From contig PKYJ01000108.1 in NCBI GenBank assembly GCA_003132605.1, forward strand, positions 1 to 14,145: 14,145 nt of DNA, given 5' to 3'. Shown in pieces: positions 13,352 to 14,145 of the stretch. A model generated the notes under the pieces. It ran no database searches, was not told where the DNA came from, and saw nothing but the letters and a program-made list of their open reading frames with translations. The position numbers and the translations under genes were made by a program. This DNA comes from Peptococcaceae bacterium (GTDB lineage Bacteria > Bacillota > DSM-12270 > Thermacetogeniales > Thermacetogeniaceae). The stretch's first letter is position 1, and each line of letters begins with the position of its first letter.

Positions 13352-14029
13352 TCACTGCCTTGCATTAGTGCCGGGTTGGCCGTAGTTTTGCAAAAACCCC
13401 CGCCTCAGTTCCAACACCTCTTGTTCACCCAACAGGTGAGGAGTCCCGGACAGCCTCGCCCAGAGAAACACCTGGGCGGATTTCTCCACCACCTGGCAGA
13501 CGGTGAGGGCATCCTTAAGGGTACGCCCAACCCCCACCAGACCGTGATTGGCGAGCAGCACCGCGGCCCCATCCTGGAGGGCGGCCACCGCTCCCTCCGC
13601 CAGTTCTGCCGAGCCTGAAGCAGCATACCGCGCCACCCTGACGATTCCTCCCACCAGTTGCGCCATCTCCTCCATTAACGGGGGGATCTCGGCCCTGTTT
13701 ACCGCAAATACCGCGGCGTATGGGCTGTGGGTGTGCACGATCGCCCCCACGTCAGGTCGCATCCGGTAGATCGCCGCATGCAGCGGAGCCTCCGTAGAAG
13801 GACGCAGTCTGCCGCTGCAGGACCCAGTTTGCAGATCGACCACCACCAGGTCCTCGAGCAGCAGTTCGCTATAGGGAACTCCACTTGGCGTGATCTGAAA
13901 ACTTTCTGGTGAACAGCGCCGGCTGACATTGCCCCAGGTGCCGACCACCAGCCCGGTTGACATCATCACCCGGCAGGTGGCCACGATCTCCCCTGCCATA
14001 CCGGCGGTATCGAGATTATCCCTCATCAT
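13352..14029 (-). CDS. Class II aldolase/adducin family protein, probable methylthioribulose- or deoxyribulose-1-phosphate aldolase
   Basis: A 225-residue Zn-dependent class II aldolase-fold protein. The family residues are visible: GTWGNVSRR (30-38), TPSG (47-50), Glu80 in STEAPLHAAIY, His99 and His101 in VHTHSPYA and His162 in ANHGLVGVG. The ATG at 14029 overlaps the mtnA stop (ATGA) and has GGAGG six bases upstream. Two roles are possible: (i) an Ald2-type aldolase that cleaves 5-methylthioribulose-1-phosphate or 5-deoxyribulose-1-phosphate to DHAP and an aldehyde; (ii) MtnB dehydratase of the aerobic methionine salvage pathway, which has the same fold. The lack of mtnC/mtnD/mtnW-like genes in view and the likely anaerobic lifestyle favour (i), but the motifs alone do not decide. 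Confidence 0.82.
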   Translation of the reverse strand: MMRDNLDTAGMAGEIVATCRVMMSTGLVVGTWGNVSRRCSPESFQITPSGVPYSELLLEDLVVVDLQTGSCSGRLRPSTEAPLHAAIYRMRPDVGAIVHTHSPYAAVFAVNRAEIPPLMEEMAQLVGGIVRVARYAASGSAELAEGAVAALQDGAAVLLANHGLVGVGRTLKDALTVCQVVEKSAQVFLWARLSGTPHLLGEQEVLELRRGFLQNYGQPGTNARQ

Positions 14030-14145
14030 TCGTTGCCTCCGCAAATAGTGTCAAAGGGTGGCTGCAGTATCCCCACCTCTGTGATATAGCCGGTTACCAG
14101 CGTATGAGGCGTCACGTCGAATGAGGGATTCAGGACCGGTGCGTC
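14026..14145 (-). CDS. mtnA: Methylthioribose-1-phosphate isomerase, C-terminal end
   Basis: Thirty-nine codons and a TGA stop at 14028-14026 are visible; the rest lies outside the window. The residues NPSFDVTPHTLVTGYITEVG match the conserved C-terminus of MtnA (eIF2B-alpha-like isomerases: NP.FDVTP..LI..IITE.G). MtnA converts 5-methylthioribose-1-phosphate, the MtnP product, to the ribulose form; some relatives use 5-deoxyribose-1-phosphate. It overlaps the aldolase start by four bases, so the two are translationally coupled. Confidence 0.88.
   Translation of the reverse strand, partial: DAPVLNPSFDVTPHTLVTGYITEVGILQPPFDTICGGNE

Noticed and set aside
1..14145. CRISPR arrays, tRNA or rRNA genes
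   Set aside because: No regularly spaced repeats and no tRNA or rRNA-like stretches were seen on either strand.

Overview
The window is one long, minus-strand-coding stretch of a Firmicutes-type chromosome. The order ylxM-ffh-rpsP-khpA-rimM-trmD-rplS-lepB-ylqF-rnhB is the classic low-GC Gram-positive arrangement. Together with strong AGGAGG ribosome binding sites, frequent TTG/GTG starts and an apparent selenoprotein, it suggests an anaerobic Clostridia lineage, perhaps Peptococcaceae/Desulfotomaculum-like. The taxonomy is inference.

Right third (about 8.8-14.1 kb): a SAM by-product salvage cluster, read right to left as mtnA (3' end only), class II aldolase, ahcY, mtaD, apt, mtnP, closed by a strong Rho-independent terminator. 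MtnP would split methylthioadenosine (or 5'-deoxyadenosine) into adenine and a ribose-1-phosphate. Apt would recover adenine as AMP, MtnA would isomerise the sugar phosphate, and the translationally coupled aldolase could cleave it to DHAP and a C2 aldehyde. AhcY and MtaD deal with S-adenosylhomocysteine and related nucleosides.

Middle (about 2.7-8.75 kb): the housekeeping SRP / ribosome maturation / tRNA methylation / signal peptidase operon. It has an internal promoter and a short UUCG-like leader hairpin in front of rplS.

Left part (1-2.7 kb): an accessory, rearranged area. The yraN copy beside rnhB is a frameshifted, truncated pseudogene next to the 3' remnant of an IS3-family transposase, and an intact yraN paralogue lies about 2 kb further on. 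Between them are a DsrE-family gene and a peroxiredoxin whose active-site codon is an in-frame TGA. A bacterial SECIS-like hairpin lies directly downstream of that TGA, so it reads as a selenocysteine peroxiredoxin rather than a broken gene. The most distinctive observations are this selenoprotein, the MtnA/aldolase-based salvage module, and a hairpin that separates the Shine-Dalgarno sequence of mtaD from its start codon.
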